Origin: Paenibacillus soyae
GTDB lineage: Bacteria > Bacillota > Bacilli > Paenibacillales > Paenibacillaceae
NCBI RefSeq assembly: GCF_024623455.1
Contig: NZ_JANIPJ010000038.1
Coordinates: forward strand, 1 to 37,904
Length of the DNA: 37,904 nucleotides
Direction: 5' to 3'
The position numbers and the translations under genes were made by a program. The notes below the pieces were generated by a model that saw nothing but the letters and a program-made list of their open reading frames with translations, ran no database searches and had not been told where the DNA came from. Below are positions 37,827 to 37,904 of the stretch, piece by piece. How positions within the stretch are numbered: position 1 is the stretch's first letter; the number at the start of each line of letters is the position of its first letter.

Positions 37827-37904
37827 TTTATGGAGAGTTTGATCCTGGCTCAGGACGAACGCTGGCGGCGTGCCTAATACATGCAAGTCGAGCGGATCTT
37901 ACCC
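37827..37904 (+). rRNA. rrs: 16S ribosomal RNA, 5' end (partial)
   Basis: AGAGTTTGATCCTGGCTCAG begins at 37834, the universal 16S 5' segment, followed by the conserved GACGAACGCTGGCGGCGTGC region and TGCAAGTCGAGCGG. The mature 5' end is placed at about 37827 by comparison with E. coli numbering. The gene is cut by the window edge. Confidence 0.98.

Overview
The window looks like a chromosomal segment of a spore-forming Firmicute of the Paenibacillaceae (Paenibacillus/Cohnella type). Signs of this are a gamma-type SASP gene, SpoVR, PrkA, a YhcN/YlaJ lipoprotein and a Kin-type sporulation kinase. Strong AGGAGG ribosome sites, frequent GTG/TTG starts, moderately high GC coding DNA, an S-layer-homology protein and a T-box-controlled thrS also fit. 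The right end enters a 16S rRNA gene behind tandem promoters. Assignment below family level is inference.

Layout. Bases 1-126 are the 3' end of a group II intron (domains V and VI). They are followed by ytxC, then a thrS T-box leader that appears to carry a 162-bp inverted-repeat element, and thrS. A 3D-domain secreted protein and a short gamma-SASP gene (missed by a 60-codon cutoff, with a sigma-G-like promoter) come next. A liaF-liaS-liaR envelope-stress operon and a YugN-like gene lead to an htrA protease next to an OmpR/histidine kinase pair (CssRS-like arrangement). Metabolic genes follow, mostly as single units with their own promoters and terminators: ispH, aroF, glnA (a GSI-beta type enzyme behind a GlnR-like operator) and serC. 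After these come an orphan OmpR regulator (minus strand), trmL, an AbrB-like transition-state regulator with a C4 zinc motif and tandem Spo0A boxes, a 30-codon membrane peptide gene (minus), a class I aminotransferase and a DUF2161 protein (minus).

From 21.5 to 28.9 kb lies a sporulation-leaning cluster: prkA, a soluble globin-coupled sensor (HemAT-like), a YhcN/YlaJ lipoprotein with a sigma-G-like promoter, a WGxxGxxG-anchor protein, spoVR with a sigma-E-like promoter, and a membrane sporulation kinase. Then come a GH51 arabinofuranosidase with a neighbouring HTH regulator carrying a large non-standard C-terminal domain. Two copies of a 39-bp hairpin repeat related to part of the thrS-leader element follow. 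After them lie a heterodimeric ABC exporter, an SLH protein and glutaminase (minus), and finally the rRNA operon start.

No phage, CRISPR, restriction or classical defence cassette was recognised. The most interesting signals are in the non-coding DNA: the repeat inside the T-box leader and its covarying partner at 31.6 kb, an octamer repeat in the aroF leader, tandem Spo0A boxes upstream of the abrB-like gene, and a palindrome spanning the hemAT -10 box to its ribosome site. Among proteins, the HTH plus C-terminal-domain regulator is the least explained.
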